Source: Anaeramoeba flamelloides (taxonomy: Eukaryota > Metamonada > Anaeramoebidae). Taken from it: a stretch of 64,000 bases of DNA. Of the stretch, positions 49,605 to 62,308 are shown one piece after another. How positions within the stretch are numbered: the stretch's first letter is position 1; the number at the start of each line of letters is the position of its first letter. The position numbers and the translations under genes are program-made. Under the pieces are notes generated by a model. It had not been told where the DNA came from. It searched no databases and worked only from the letters and a program-made list of their open reading frames with translations. The stretch lies in contig JANTQA010000032.1 of NCBI GenBank assembly GCA_027625915.1, positions 11,796,001-11,860,000 of the forward strand, read 5' to 3'.

Positions 49605-50287
49605 ATTCCAATTTCAAAGTAAAATAAGTCATCAAGAGAAATTGTAAAGAATCCAAAATTTCAAACAGCTTACTTTGATTAATGTAAATTATTAATTTTC
49701 AATCAGCAAATTGAAAAGACTTTTGTAAAACAATCTGTTCCCTTTTTCAAGAATTTAAAATTGAAATAAGAAATCTTCAATAAGACAGTAACCCAAAATA
49801 AAAACAGAACAAAAATAATAATAATTTGAAAAAGGGAGATTTTTACCCACAATTTGAACATTTCCTTAAAAAAATTTTTTTTAATCCGTTGGTCAAACAA
49901 AAAAAAACAAAATAAAGTTAACTTGTTTCAGAATTTAGTTTCCAAATATGAAATTAACACCGAAAAAATGAATAGAGAAACCAAATGAAAAAAATAGAAA
50001 GAAAAAAACAAATATTCATTTTCACTTCAAAGAGACTTTTCTTCATAAAAAAAAAGAACAACAAAAAGGAGTGTAATAAAATCATAAGATTAATTTAACA
50101 AATCTTCAGAAAATCGAACAAATAAATTTTAATACTTTCAGTTGGGACTAAAATAAAAAGAAAACTTTTTATTTTTTTTAAATTTTTTTCATTTATTTTT
50201 TTTTTTGTTCTTTCCAAAAGGTTTTTTAGTATCGAGCTTTGTCGATTTTAGAAACTTATTTTCTTCGATCACAAAAATAATTTCAAC

Positions 50288-53200
50288 ATGAAAACTGTAG
50301 TGATCTTTATTTTATTGCTATTTATTTCTCAACAAGGTAAATTCAGTTTTTAATACTTTTTTTATACTCTTTTTTCTTGATGTAAAAGCGAATCACAAAA
50401 AAAAAAAAAATCATCAACAGATTTTTTCTTTACTTTGGAACTAAAAACAAAAAAACTTTTGAATCTACACACCTGCAAATGACAATTAACTTTTTTAAAA
50501 AATGAAAATTTAATCACAAATGCTACTTATTTTAATAAACAGTCAACCACCCAAAACCTCACACAAAAAAAAAAAAAAAAAAAAAAAAAAAATTAAACAA
50601 AAATTAAACAAAAGAAAAGAAGAGAATTTACTCATTTTTGGATATCTTCTTTTTTTTTTTTTTTTATTATTTTTTTTTTTTTTGATTACGAAGAGTACAA
50701 TATTCAAAATCATTTTGAATTACTTTTCTTCGTCTTTGTAATGAAAAAGTCAAAATGGATAAATGTATCCATCTACTGTTTCGCTTTCGTTATTAAAACC
50801 ATCAACAAATAAAAAACTAACAATAATCATCAAACTAAACTTTCAAAAAAAAAAAAACTTTTCTCTTTTTATTAATTTTTTTTTTTTTTTTTCTCTCCCT
50901 TTCTCTCCATATCCCTTAACTTTACAAATCCAACAAAAAATAAAAAAAAAAATAATTTAATAACAATTTCTCCAAATCAAAACCCAACCCTAACACACAA
51001 AACCAAAACCAAAAATAAACCAAAAATAAACCCTAACAAATTCAAATAATCAAATTCACTTTGAAAAAAAATCAAATTTCAACAAATTTCAACAAATTAG
51101 TCTTTAGTGCTTGCGTAACTGAAGAAGGAACAGAAAATCTGATTGCAGAAGGGTATTTAGACACAGACATACAGGACCCTAAAATAGACTCATGTATGCT
51201 GAAAGGTACAGGTATATATTTTAGTGTCTGGACACTTGAGGATCCGATTCTAAGTCCACATCCCAGTACTGATATTTTCCTCGAGATCTCAAAATTCACA
51301 ACAACATTCCAAGTCTTACAAACCAAACAGATGATTAATGATGTGACCGATTTAACGCAACAAAACCCAAGTATTTCTTGTAAGGACGATGGCTTTATTG
51401 TTATCGCATGGGAATCTGAAAATCAAGATGGATCGTCGTATGGTGTTATTAGCAAATTATATAAATACGACGAAGACACTAACGAATTCACACAAAGGGG
51501 TGAAGAATTTATTGTCAATGTACATCGTGACTCTGATCAGGGACGGCCCTCTGTTGAATTTATTCCACAATCGAATAGATTTGTTGTCACTTGGTCAGGC
51601 TCTAACCAGGACATCGAATATTCCACATATGAGGTCTATGCACAAGTTTTTGATTATTCGCTCACGGACGCAAGTTTGACGCCAACACCATTTAGCGACC
51701 AGGATCAAAAAATTAATGAAAATGTTGAAAAAACACAATGGAAATCACACCTTACTGTTGTAGAGTCTGGTGACGTTTTATTAGTTCTCTGGGAATCCAA
51801 CGAAGTCGAGGACAAATACGGAATCTTTGGAAGAGTCTATGATATTTCTGATCCGGCAAACGGGCTGAGTGTTCCGCTAACGAACGAATTCGCGCTTCGA
51901 AAGGATAGCGAAAAGACCCAATGGGACTCACATGCAGCTGCGTCAAGCGTAGTTGGATCCAAATTGATCGGTATTGTGTATTCCTACACCAACGAAGAAA
52001 ATAGTAATTATGATGTGTATATGGATCTCATTGATTTGGCAGATCCATCAGCGCCGAATATGGAGGTTGTACCCGAACCAGTTTTGGTCAATGTGAATTT
52101 AGAACATGGCCAAACTGACCCCAAAATAGCCTTTCTCGAGGAATTAGATGTCGCCATCGTCACCTGGACATCAGATTTTGCAGACGGTTCCGGCTATTTA
52201 GCCGATCATGGTGTCTTTGGAAGAGTCGTCGATTGTAGAGATCTCGCCAATAACGGAATTGTCTTTGACGAAGAGGAGTTTCCCGTCCATACTAGTCTGT
52301 TAGGTGATCAAACATCCGCCTTTCCTCTCACATTAAGAACTAGTAGCTTTGTGGTTCATTTCTATTCAAGGGAGAGCTTTGTAAATGACCAGCATCAAAT
52401 CAAGTCTCAATTATTTGTCATCGGTGAAGATGAACCACAAATGAAGATAGCATTAGTCGACCAAACCGCCGAACTTGGATTTGCAGGCGAATACATCTTT
52501 GATGAAGGGACCTTCTATGATCCATATCATTTAGGATTCGACTATACGGCTTCCATCATGAATGATCAAGTTTGGCCAACGTGGCTCTCATTTGAAGAAG
52601 AAGAGCGTAAATTTTCTTGGCTGCCGACACTTGACGTATGTAGCGCTAACATTCAAATTGTAGTAAATGCTACAAATTATTGTGAAAATTATGTATGGGA
52701 CGATTTCCTATTAACAGTTACCCCAAATAAGGAACCAATTGCCCACTATGAAAAATTCGAAGATCAACTCATCATTGAGAGCACAATGGGCTGGAGTTGG
52801 GATCTGCCCACCGAGCCCACAGTGGCCTTTGAAGATCCTGAATTGGGTACCTTGTCCTATTCCGTTGTCCAAATTATAGACGGCGCTGAAGAAACCAAAC
52901 CTGATTGGTTAAGTATTGATGAAAATACGGGTTCCCTCTCGGGTGATGTTCCAGAGAATTGTAATCAAATTTGGAATTTGGAAATCGTGGCATCCGATGT
53001 TTGCTTAGACGTTGGCCTAACGCCAATAAAGTTATACACTGAAGAAAATTTCCCACCAGTGGCGAATTACGAAAAATTTGAAGACATTTTAATCGAAGGC
53101 GGTGAGATGGGCTGGAGTTGGGATCTGCCCACAGATCCTACAGTGGCCTTTGAAGATCCTGAATTGGGCGCATTGTCCTATTCCGTTGTCCAAATTATAG

Positions 53201-56200
53201 ACGACGCTGAAGAAACCAAGCCTGATTGGTTAAGTATTGACGAAATCACGGGGTCACTCTCGGGTGATGTTCCATATGATTGTAGACTTGCTTGGAATTT
53301 GGAAATCGTGGCATCAGACGATTGCGATCTCACTGCACGAACTTCACTCTTCTTTGACATTGGTGCCAATAACCCACCAATTGTACATAATGAAGATCTC
53401 GGGATGGAAGAATTAACAGCCGGCGAGATGGGGTGGAGTTGGGATCTGCCAGAGGGTGTCTTTGAAGATCCTAAGGGAGAAGCATTTACATATTCATATG
53501 AACAAATTCTCATATATAATGGATTGCCCTCTGATTGGCTAAGCATTGACGAAACTACCGGTTCCCTCTCTGGCGATGTTCCAGATGATTGCCTTGCATC
53601 TACCGAGATCGAAATCATTGCCACCGACGTTTGTAATCACCAAGTTCGAACGAAATTAGCACTTAAAGTTGGAGACAACCAGCCACCAGTAAATAATTTC
53701 GAGATCCTTGAGCCACAGGAAATCACTCCAGGCACAGAAGATTGGTCATGGGAACAATCCGATACATACTTTACAGATCCAGAGGGTGGAAGCTTGAGAT
53801 ATCTGGCTAACCAAGCCGACGAAGAAGGACTGCCCGAATGGATGTCGATTGACGAATCGAGTGGTACACTTTCTGGTGATGTAACAGACGAATGCAACCT
53901 CTCTTATGATATTGAACTTTATGTACTTGATGAATGTAATCATGAAAGTGGCATAATTACCAAGACATTTTATATGCCAGAAAACAAACCTCCAGATAAC
54001 ATTGTCTTCCCAGAGGAAATCGAATTAGGAAGTAATGAAAACTTTTCAGAAAACTTTGATAAGATCTTTTTTGATCCCGAAAACGGTCCACTGACATACA
54101 AAATCGAATTAACCAATGGAGATTCTCTACCAGAATGGGGAACTTACACCGAGGATGGGCAATTTTCAGTGCTGACACCTAGCGAATGCCAAGATCCTTT
54201 AGATATTATTATTTATGTTACCGATGATTGCGATCAAACTATTAATAGGACCTTCAACTTTATCGTCACGAACGAGCCACCTGTAGTCAACCCCGACAAG
54301 GACTTTGATGCACCACTTGTTGATAAACCCCAAGACTGGTCATATCAATTTGATGAAGATATGTTTTTAGGACCAGAATCAGAACCCCTGAGATACACCG
54401 TGTCGCCATTGAACTCCTGGATGGAATTTGATTCAGATACACGAACCTTTACTGGTATTAGCTATTCTGAAGAAAGAACAGATTATTATATTACCATTAC
54501 CGCATATGATACCTGTAATCAAACCGCCAGCCGCGAAATGTTGGTTTCCTATGTGCTCTACAATAAGCCACCAGTTATGAATGAAACAATAGGCAACCAA
54601 TTGGTTTATGCTAACAACGAATGGATCTTTGAAATCCCAGCTGGCGCCTTTTACGATCCAGAGGGTTACCCATTAGATTTCACTGCCACTCAATTTAATG
54701 GCGAAACTCTTGACGACATTTGGATTTCCTTTGATCCTGCCACGAGAGTCTTTTCGGGAATGTCGCCCGTAGAATGCCAAGGAAGCTATGGCATCACACT
54801 CACTGTGACAGATGATCTCCCACAATCGATCAGCCACACTTTCTATGTTTCAGTGATCAATCACCCCCCACAGGTTAACAATAAAATCCCAGCACAATAT
54901 ACCTATTCCACGGTACAATGGAACATGACAATCCCCTCAGATACCTTTATCGATTACAACAACGAAGAACTGCAATATACAGCAACTTTACATAGCGGCG
55001 ATCCTTTGCCAGATGAAATTAAGTTTGACAGCAATACCCATGAATTTGTTGCATTTTTTGAAGAAACATGCGGTGATAATTATAATATCAAAATAAGTGT
55101 TGAAGATCAGTGCGGCTTCGTGCAAAGCCATTCCTTTGAATTGGTCGTTGAAAACCAGGTTCCCTACTTACAAGACGGAATCCCAGATCAGATTTTGCAT
55201 CAAATTACGACCTGGGAATTGACATTTGACGAGTTTCTTGATCTTGAAACCAGCAGTGCCGATTTAATTTATCGGGCAACCTTACAGGACGGAGGCGACT
55301 TACCAGGATGGATCAGCTTTGATGGCGTCAATAGAATTTTCAGTGGCGCACCCGAGGAATTGTGTGGTCCCGTGTATCCAATCCGACTGTATGCCAAGGA
55401 CGAATGTGATCAAGAGGGATATGTCGACTTTTCGGTTTCAACAGGACAGCAATTACCACCTGCTCTTGTCAACCAGGAGCTTGTAGATCAAGTCATAACG
55501 CCCGGCGGAAATTTAAGTTATTTGCCATTCAAGCCCGAATATATCGCTAACCCAGATTCCAACATCGATTGGAACATCTATGAGAAAAACGACGAATGGC
55601 CCGAATGGCTTCATCTTGACACCGAAACAATGGAATTTTATGGACAGGGACCCACAGACGTATGCCATATCGAATTTATAATTGTCATTGAGGCCACCGA
55701 CGAGTGTGATTACTATGGCATTGACGAATTTACCGTTGCAGTAACCAACACGCCACCACAATTGAATAAGCCAATCGGCGAAATTGTCATTTTACCAGAT
55801 GTTTATTGGATATTCAATTTTTATCAAACCATGTTTATCAGCACCGATGGTGATGAACTTGAATTCACAGCAGAGGTTCTCAACCGTGAATGGCCAGAAT
55901 GGTTATCATTTGAACCCTGGAACCGAAGATTTGAGGGTACGCCAAGCTATGAAAAATGCTCAACAAACACCTTCGAAATTAAATTGACAGCCAACGACAA
56001 ATGTTGGGAGAACCTTGTTTCCGATACCTTTAACCTCGTACTTCAAAACGAACCACCACAATTGGCTAATCCCATACCAAAGCAAACAGCACCACCTCTT
56101 TCAGAATGGAGCTTCGAGATCCCACAGGACACCTTTACACATCGGGACGACCTATACCTCGAATATTCTCTCACCAACGCTGACGGCACAGAATTACACG

Positions 56201-56913
56201 ATTGGATCAATTTTGACAACGAAACGGGAAGCATCCTTGCCTACACACCAGAAGTCTGTAATACAACATACACATTCAGGGTTATCGCTAAAGATGATTG
56301 CGAGGATATTGGCGAAACCTACTTGGAACTCCAAATCTTGAACCAAGAGCCATTCGTGAATATACCCATACCTTCCCATGAGCTTTATAAGGACGAAGAA
56401 TGGACATATACCTTCCCAGAGCAGACCTTTATCGACTTGGATACCAATGACACCTTATCATATACAGCAACCCTCGACACCTTTTGGCCTCTCCCAGGCT
56501 GGTTAAACTTTGACCCCTTAGAAAGAACCTTTTCAGGTACACCAACCGATTACCAAACTTACCATATCCTTGTCACAGCTACAGACTCGTGCGGAAACTT
56601 CGTTTGGGATAACTTTTGCTTGAATTGTCAAGGCGGCGCTACATGCCCCTTCTGCCCCGACGGAAATTGCCCATTCTGTGAGGACATTTGCTCCTTCCCA
56701 TACCCCTTACCAGGCGACAATTGCGACAATACCTGTGACGGCGCCACTTGCCCATACCCTACACCAGTCCCAAAGCCAACTTATGATGATGGTTGCGGTA
56801 CTAAAAATAACTGCAATTCGTTCTCCTTACTGCAAATAATTCTTCAATGGATCTTACAATTATTTAGTTTCCAATTCCCTTGCTCTTCAAATTCAAATAC
56901 TTGCTCTAATTAA
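50288..56913 (+). CDS. Giant secreted/surface protein with 14 cadherin-like (CADG) modules, two exons
   Basis: About 1953 residues, probably an extracellular adhesion or coat protein. Exon 1 (50288-50336) carries a signal peptide, MKTVVIFILLLFISQQ; a 764-bp intron (50337-51100, GTAAAT...AATTAG, phase 1) joins it to VFSACVTEEG, putting a standard cleavage site at VFSA. Residues to about 470 form roughly six repeats of the type FIVIAWESENQDGSSYGV / RFVVTWSGSNQD, common in bacterial surface proteins and likely a propeller. Then come 14 tandem modules of about 95-100 residues, each opening near NxPP and carrying PEWLSFD..TxxFSG and a Cys pair such as ECQ...VTDDC: the dystroglycan-type cadherin-like / putative Ig (CADG, He_PIG) pattern. 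The end is Cys/Pro-rich (CPFCPDGNCPFCEDIC), then a hydrophobic stretch SLLQIILQWILQLFSFQF and a short polar tail. G+C is higher than in the flanks. Stop TAA. Confidence 0.85.
52790..53275 (+). repeat. Recent tandem duplication of one module
   Basis: Modules 2 and 3 of the surface protein are almost identical at DNA level over more than 150 bp, offset by about 315 bp: GGCTGGAGTTGGGATCTGCC at 52790 and again near 53110, then GTGGCCTTTGAAGATCCTGA and GATTGGTTAAGTATTGA in both. The other modules are far more diverged, so this duplication or conversion is recent. Confidence 0.85.
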
Positions 56914-59900
56914 GAAATATAATTTTTTTATTTTTTTAATTTAACTTTTCTTTTTCTTTTCGTTATAACTATTTACATCCTTCTTTATTATTTTTTTGAT
57001 TCATTCTTTTTTTTTTTTATTTTTTACACAAAAATTTCTTAAATTATTACAAAATAAATAAATAAATATATATAAGAAAACATAAAAATTTAAATTACTT
57101 CTAGAATGCTTTTTTATTTTTTAGAAATTCTCTAATTATTTAAAGTTTTTTTTCGATTATTTGTTCCAATTTGCAGAGTTCTCATTTTGATTCTTGTTCG
57201 AAAAAATCCTCAAATAATTCTTTTTTTAGATTCCATCGAATTAAATGATTCTTTTTTTATTTCAATGATACGTCTCAACTTATTTCTTGTTGCTATTTGG
57301 ATTTTATTTAGAATCGCATCTATCAGTCTCAAAATTTAATAATTAATATATTTTTTTTATTTTTATGAATGAAAGTAATTTAATATTTATCAATAAAATA
57401 AATATTTGGGATTTTTCTTCTTGAGATTTTAGTCGTAATCATATTTTCGTCAATCATGGTGTTTTTGTGTTGATTACTGCTAATAAAATTATTTTTTGAT
57501 TTGAAATTTAATTACAAATTTCTTTTTTTTTTAAATAGTGTTTTATCTAATAAAATAAAAAAGTCTATTTTTTATCCCATAGCTAAATCAGAATAAAAAT
57601 AATATTTAATGTATTTGAAAATTTATTCCGATGGGACTTTATCAAGTACAAACTTTTGAAAATAACCGATTCCATATAAATCAATTTTTAATATTATGAT
57701 TTTAAATTACAAATTTTTGTGATTTTAAAAATTCTAAAAACGTTTTATTTTGATAAAATCTGACTCTTTATCACCAATTGTTTTTTTTTTTTTGGAAATT
57801 TAACACCAAGTAAAGCTTTATTTATTTATTATTATTATTATTTTATTAGAAATAGTGAATATTTAAAATTATGAAATAAACCGACTAGTAAATTATTTTA
57901 ATTTAATGAGGGTAGCAACACCAAAACACAAACTGAAATTGAAATATGTTATAGTATATTTTAAATTATCTTGGTTCTTTTAAGTTCTAGGTTACCCTTA
58001 AATTTTAAAAATAATGTTTAACTTTTTTTTTTTTTGCCAATATCTTCAATTATAATTTCAGTGGATCAATTATTAAAGTAAAAATTAAAATAATATAAAT
58101 TGATTTTAAAAAGGTACCTTTTCTTCACATACCAACCCCTTCCTCATAATTTAAAAACTTGAACTCACATTTTTGTCAATAGAAAATTTGAAATAAGTTT
58201 AAAAAAGTAGTCAATTGTTTAAAAGGATGCCTTTGAAAACTTTATTAGGGGTTTTTATTAAAATACACAAAATGAAAAAAGGTTATTAAACATTTGACAT
58301 ATCATGTTATAACTTTATATCAATTAACAATTTGAAACCTTTGATTTTCAATCGAATGAACAATTGCCTTATGTTTATATGAAGTTTAAAATTCCTTTTG
58401 ATAATGTTTTTTCTAAAATAAATTATAGAAGTCTCTGTCTCTAAAAACACAAGAAAAAAAATAGTTATATATGAAAACCCCACTCCCTGTACTGAATTCC
58501 GTAAATAAGAACAAGTTACTAAACTTAATTTTCAACATTATTAAATAAATATATCTAAAATTGGGAAGTGAGGAACCGAGAACAAAAGTCACATAATTTA
58601 AATTTTTATTTTAAGTACAGCATTATACTGAAAAAAACAGTAGTAATCATCAATACAAACAAATTATTAATTGTATTGTTGATTAAAATTGACATTTTTA
58701 GTCAAAAAAAATCACATTTAGAATACCCCCTTAAATACTTGTATTTCAAAATAAAAATAAAAACTGTTTAAAAAATAAGAGCTAATAGTTTTTATAAGTA
58801 TTAAATAAACTATTTTACTTGTACGTTTCGATAATTTGAGAACATATTTTAAGATTTTGGGGTAAGATAATTTAACTATGGTTATGCTATTTTAGATATT
58901 TTTGCTGTCAAAATAACCTTTGTAAACTTAATTAACCAATACTTTAAAAGAAAAGCTGGGGTTCATTTTTCTCAGAAATCATGACATTGAACCATCAATG
59001 AGATAAATAATGACCATTTAATCAATATACTATTCATTTCTACTAGTCCACTGGGAAAAAAGAAATTCTAAAATAATGGATTAAATTGTTAAAATTTTCT
59101 AATAAAATACAATAAATTTAAAGGAAATTTTTGTCTACCAAAATAAACAATAAATTGAACATAAATTCATTGAAACTTAATCAACGACATAATTCAAAAT
59201 TTATAATATAGTTTTTTACTCATAAAATTAAAAAAAAAACACCTTGAAATTGATTTGGTCTTAGATATACAATTGGGAAATGTATTACATGTTATATTGT
59301 AACAAGAAGAAAAAACCAAACTATTTTTTTTTAGAAACAGATCTAACATGGAAAAAAATGAAAATTATGAAGTTGGACAAAAGTAATATTTTATCTAACA
59401 TTTCTTACTCGTTAATAAAGTTTATTAACAATATAATCAGTATCCCAGAACTTAAAAATCTTGAGGTTATTATATTTATTGTTTTTAGAAGTATTATGAT
59501 AACAAAAATCTCTATAACTAGAAAAAAAGATATTTTTTTCTGGTAAAAAACTTTAAATCATATAATAAATTGATTTTATTTTAATTCAAATTTGAGATAT
59601 TTGCATTAATAGATAATAACTAATAGTTTTCAAAATACATATATACTTTACACAAAACCGAAATATAGAAAAAAAATAATTACTCGCGAGAAGTGTCAAT
59701 CATTCTAGGTTTTCAGTTTTATTCCATTATTAGAATTAAATCTGAGACTTTGCCCTATTCTTTGGAATTCTGGAAAAACTAATGAAAGTGTCCTATCTCT
59801 TCCAGAATTTAAAACAATAGAGTACAATCCAAGATTTTAACATATTCTTTTGAATTCATGAAAGGGCTTACGGAAGTGTCCGTAGAGTATCGTTAAGTGC

Positions 59901-60942
59901 CTAGTTTTTCTTGGGGGTTTCCGTTTTATATGTTAAGTGTTCTAGGTTTTTTTGAGGTTTTCTATTTTATTTATGAAGTGTTCTAGGTTTTTTTTTACTT
60001 TAGAAATAAACAGAAAATTCATTAAAATTTTCGGTTTATTTCTAAAACAAAATCACCTAACGAAAATCTATCGATTTTCACAAATAAATAGAAAACTCAA
60101 AAAATTCAACAGAAAACTCAATAAATCCTAATGTCAATTTTTTTAGATTTAATATGGAAAAGGAAATTTATTTAATTTTGATTTTACAAATAAACAGAAA
60201 ACTCAAGAAAAGTGAATGGCTTTTTAGAAAATTCAAAAGAATAGAGAAAAATCTTTGATTTTACTCAATTCTTTTAAATTCTGGAAAACCGAACAGATGT
60301 TTTTTTTTGCTTTTTGAAATAAACCGACAATTTATTAAAATTTTCGCTTTATTTCAATAATTAAAAAAAGTCTAACGCAAGTGTCTTCAAAATAATATAT
60401 TATTTTCAATTTAAAACAATAAATAATTCTTTAATAGTCCAAATAATTGATTTTCTATTTGCAAGATATTTATCATATTTAAAATACTTTTAAATATAAT
60501 AAAATGACCCCTTAGCTAGAAGCAAAAAATTATTCAAATTTTTTACTATTAAATTTAAATAAAATCTTGAAAATTGAATTTTCCCACTTTAATTGTAAAA
60601 TATCTTTAAAAATATATTTTTTGATCAAAAATCTCTAATTGGCCAATAATGTTTATTATAAGTGAAGTTATCAAAAAGTGAAAAATTAACAAATGTTAAA
60701 TTTTTTTTTTTGATAAATTTTTTTAATGATTGTGACAAGTTTTAAGTTCTGGGCATTGGCTTTGTTGATCGACGTACAAAAAATTTTGAAAAGGAAATTA
60801 TTAAAGCTCAAACTCCCATAATTTTTTTTTTTATTTTGTATTTGGCTTGTATTTACATCAAAAAAGAGAAAATGTGAGAAACTTTCATCTCAAAATTGAA
60901 GATCTTGTTTGATCCTTGTTTTTTGTTTTTGATCGAAATTTC
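56914..60942. other. Gene-free stretch between the surface-protein gene and CENP-S
   Basis: No gene is supported. The main content is foldback cluster 4 (59680-60390). The rest is AT-rich with homopolymer runs. Confidence 0.65.
59680..60390. repeat. Foldback repeat cluster 4
   Basis: The largest cluster. It has palindromes at 59800-59864 and 60221-60289 (unit AGAATTYAAAAGAATAGAG with its complement CTCAATTCTTTTAAATTCT) and hairpins at 60002-60043 (AGAAATAAACAGAAAATT and complement, 42 nt) and 60316-60355. Direct motifs such as AAGTGTTCTAGGTTTTTT (about 59935-60000) link the units. Confidence 0.75.
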
Positions 60943-61692
60943 CTAGTTGTTAAAATCAAATTCGTTAAGGATTAAATCAAACGGCTCGTCTGGTATATTT
61001 ATTGTGTCTTCAAGGTGCAAGCTATTTTCTTTTTGTTTGTTACTGCTCTTTTTTTTTTTACTTTTTGTTTTTTTCTTTTTTGTTGGCGATCTTTTATGTT
61101 TCGTTTTAGGTTTCTTAGATGTCTTATCTTTGTCCTTTCTTTTCTTTTTCTTTTTTTTTTTGCTACTCTTTTTCTTTTTTTTCTTACTCATTTTTTTTCT
61201 ATTTTTGTTTTTTTCTGGTGGCTTGGAATTGTTTAAACGTTTTCTTTTCCCAATGTTTCCACTCATATGTTCAAGAGTGTTTAAGTCTTCGTTGTCCTCT
61301 AAAATTTCAATTCCTTCCAAATCTTGAAAAGGTGTTGTTTTTTTATCTTTTGTTGTTTTTTTTCTTTTTGCGCCATGGTTCGATAAATTTTGGTTCAAAA
61401 AGGATTTTAGTTGTTGTTCATAAAACAAGTTTTTTCTTGAGCACAGAAAAACGTCAGCTGGTTTGATTGTTGTGCGTTTTGCATGAAGCGCAAATTCTTC
61501 CAAATCAGAAGCCAAAAGTTTTGTTGTGTATTCGTAAATTATATTCGAAAAGGTTTTTAAGGCAGATTCTGTTGCATGTAAATCTACTTGACGAACATTC
61601 TCTTTCAAGATTTCCCCTATTGTTTTATCAAAATCTTGTCTAAGTTTTGGATCTGTTTCTTTTTTTTTGGAGAGCTCTTTCAAGTAGCTCAT
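60943..61692 (-). CDS. CENPS: CENP-S / MHF1 histone-fold protein with Lys-rich tail
   Basis: A histone-fold subunit that, with CENP-X, forms the MHF complex acting at kinetochores and at FANCM-dependent DNA repair. The protein has 249 residues and ends in TAG. Residues about 15-100 match CENP-S: a first helix with IGEILKEN, then ATESALKTFSNIIYEYTTKL and the diagnostic LASDLEEFALHAKRTTIKPADVFL, to be compared with AKDLEMFARHAKRTTINTEDV of vertebrate CENP-S; SRKN then follows. The C-terminal 150 residues are unusual: an acidic stretch, a run of Lys/Ser/Thr-rich sequence (about 165-225) reminiscent of histone H1 tails, and a final acidic/hydrophobic end. Most CENP-S proteins are 100-140 residues, so this is roughly twice the usual length. 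A Lys-rich tail suggests extra non-specific DNA binding; that is inference. Confidence 0.9.
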   Translation of the reverse strand: MSYLKELSKKKETDPKLRQDFDKTIGEILKENVRQVDLHATESALKTFSNIIYEYTTKLLASDLEEFALHAKRTTIKPADVFLCSRKNLFYEQQLKSFLNQNLSNHGAKRKKTTKDKKTTPFQDLEGIEILEDNEDLNTLEHMSGNIGKRKRLNNSKPPEKNKNRKKMSKKKKKKSSKKKKKKKRKDKDKTSKKPKTKHKRSPTKKKKTKSKKKKSSNKQKENSLHLEDTINIPDEPFDLILNEFDFNN

Positions 61693-62092
61693 GCGTAGAA
61701 AAAATCAGAAAGATGGGATAAGTTTTAAAAAAAAAAAACAAAAAATGATCTTCGAAATTATTGAACTTTTAAATACCGATCTCTTTTAGAAGTTGCAAAT
61801 TGCTGAACTTGATAAAAAAAATTTTCATTCTCTCAATTTATTAATAATAGCGAATAGTAGTCATCTTTTTTTGCCACAATATTTTATTGGCCTTTCGCTT
61901 ACTGAAGAGGGATCAGTTTATTTTGTTAAATCGATTTTTTTTAATAATAAAAGTTAAAAAGAGAAGTTTTATAAATTTTTGGTGTTTGTGGACAAAATAA
62001 AATCATAAAAATAGAATTAAACAGATATAATCAAAAAAAAAGGATTCTTTTCAATGGGAATAGTTTTTATTTTTTTTTTATATATATTATTA

Positions 62093-62308
62093 CAGCAGGT
62101 TCCTCTTTGAGGACACAAACTTTCAATGAAATGTAATGTACAAAAAAATCGCCAATTAAGGCTTATTTTGTGGACTTGTTTTTGATATAAATTATTTTTG
62201 TACTATAATTTGAATTTTGTATTTAATTTGAATTTTGTACCTTAATTTCGGATTTTTATTGTGCCTTAATTTTCGTTGAAGTGTCTGCCTTAAAAGTGGA
62301 ACTATCTG
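62093..62308. mobile_element. Tc1/mariner-like MITE, family E copy 3
   Basis: 216 bp flanked by TA (62091-62092, 62309-62310). The left end is CAGCAGGTTCCTCTTTGAGG; the right end (reverse complement) is CAGATAGTTCCACTTTTAAG. Both sides carry the internal motif CAATGAAATGTAATG / CAACGAAAATTAAGG, as in copies 1 and 2. Confidence 0.75.

Larger units (their letters stand above)
46217..50287. other. Repeat-rich stretch between the ACAP-like gene and the giant surface-protein gene
   Basis: It contains repeat A copy 2 with family B copy 4 inside it, foldback cluster 3 (47530-47790) and repeat G copy 2 (48855-49105). A (T)nGC triplication lies near 46283-46325. Two small open frames (48350-48583 and 49434-49604) are listed separately; no other gene is supported. 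Confidence 0.6.

Noticed and set aside
51061-51100. TTG-initiated start for the giant surface protein
   Set aside because: An upstream ATG exon with a signal peptide joins in phase; the 13 codons before 51101 are intron sequence.
61015-61466. Leu/Phe-rich plus-strand frames that look like membrane proteins
   Set aside because: They are the reverse of the Lys-rich tail of CENP-S.
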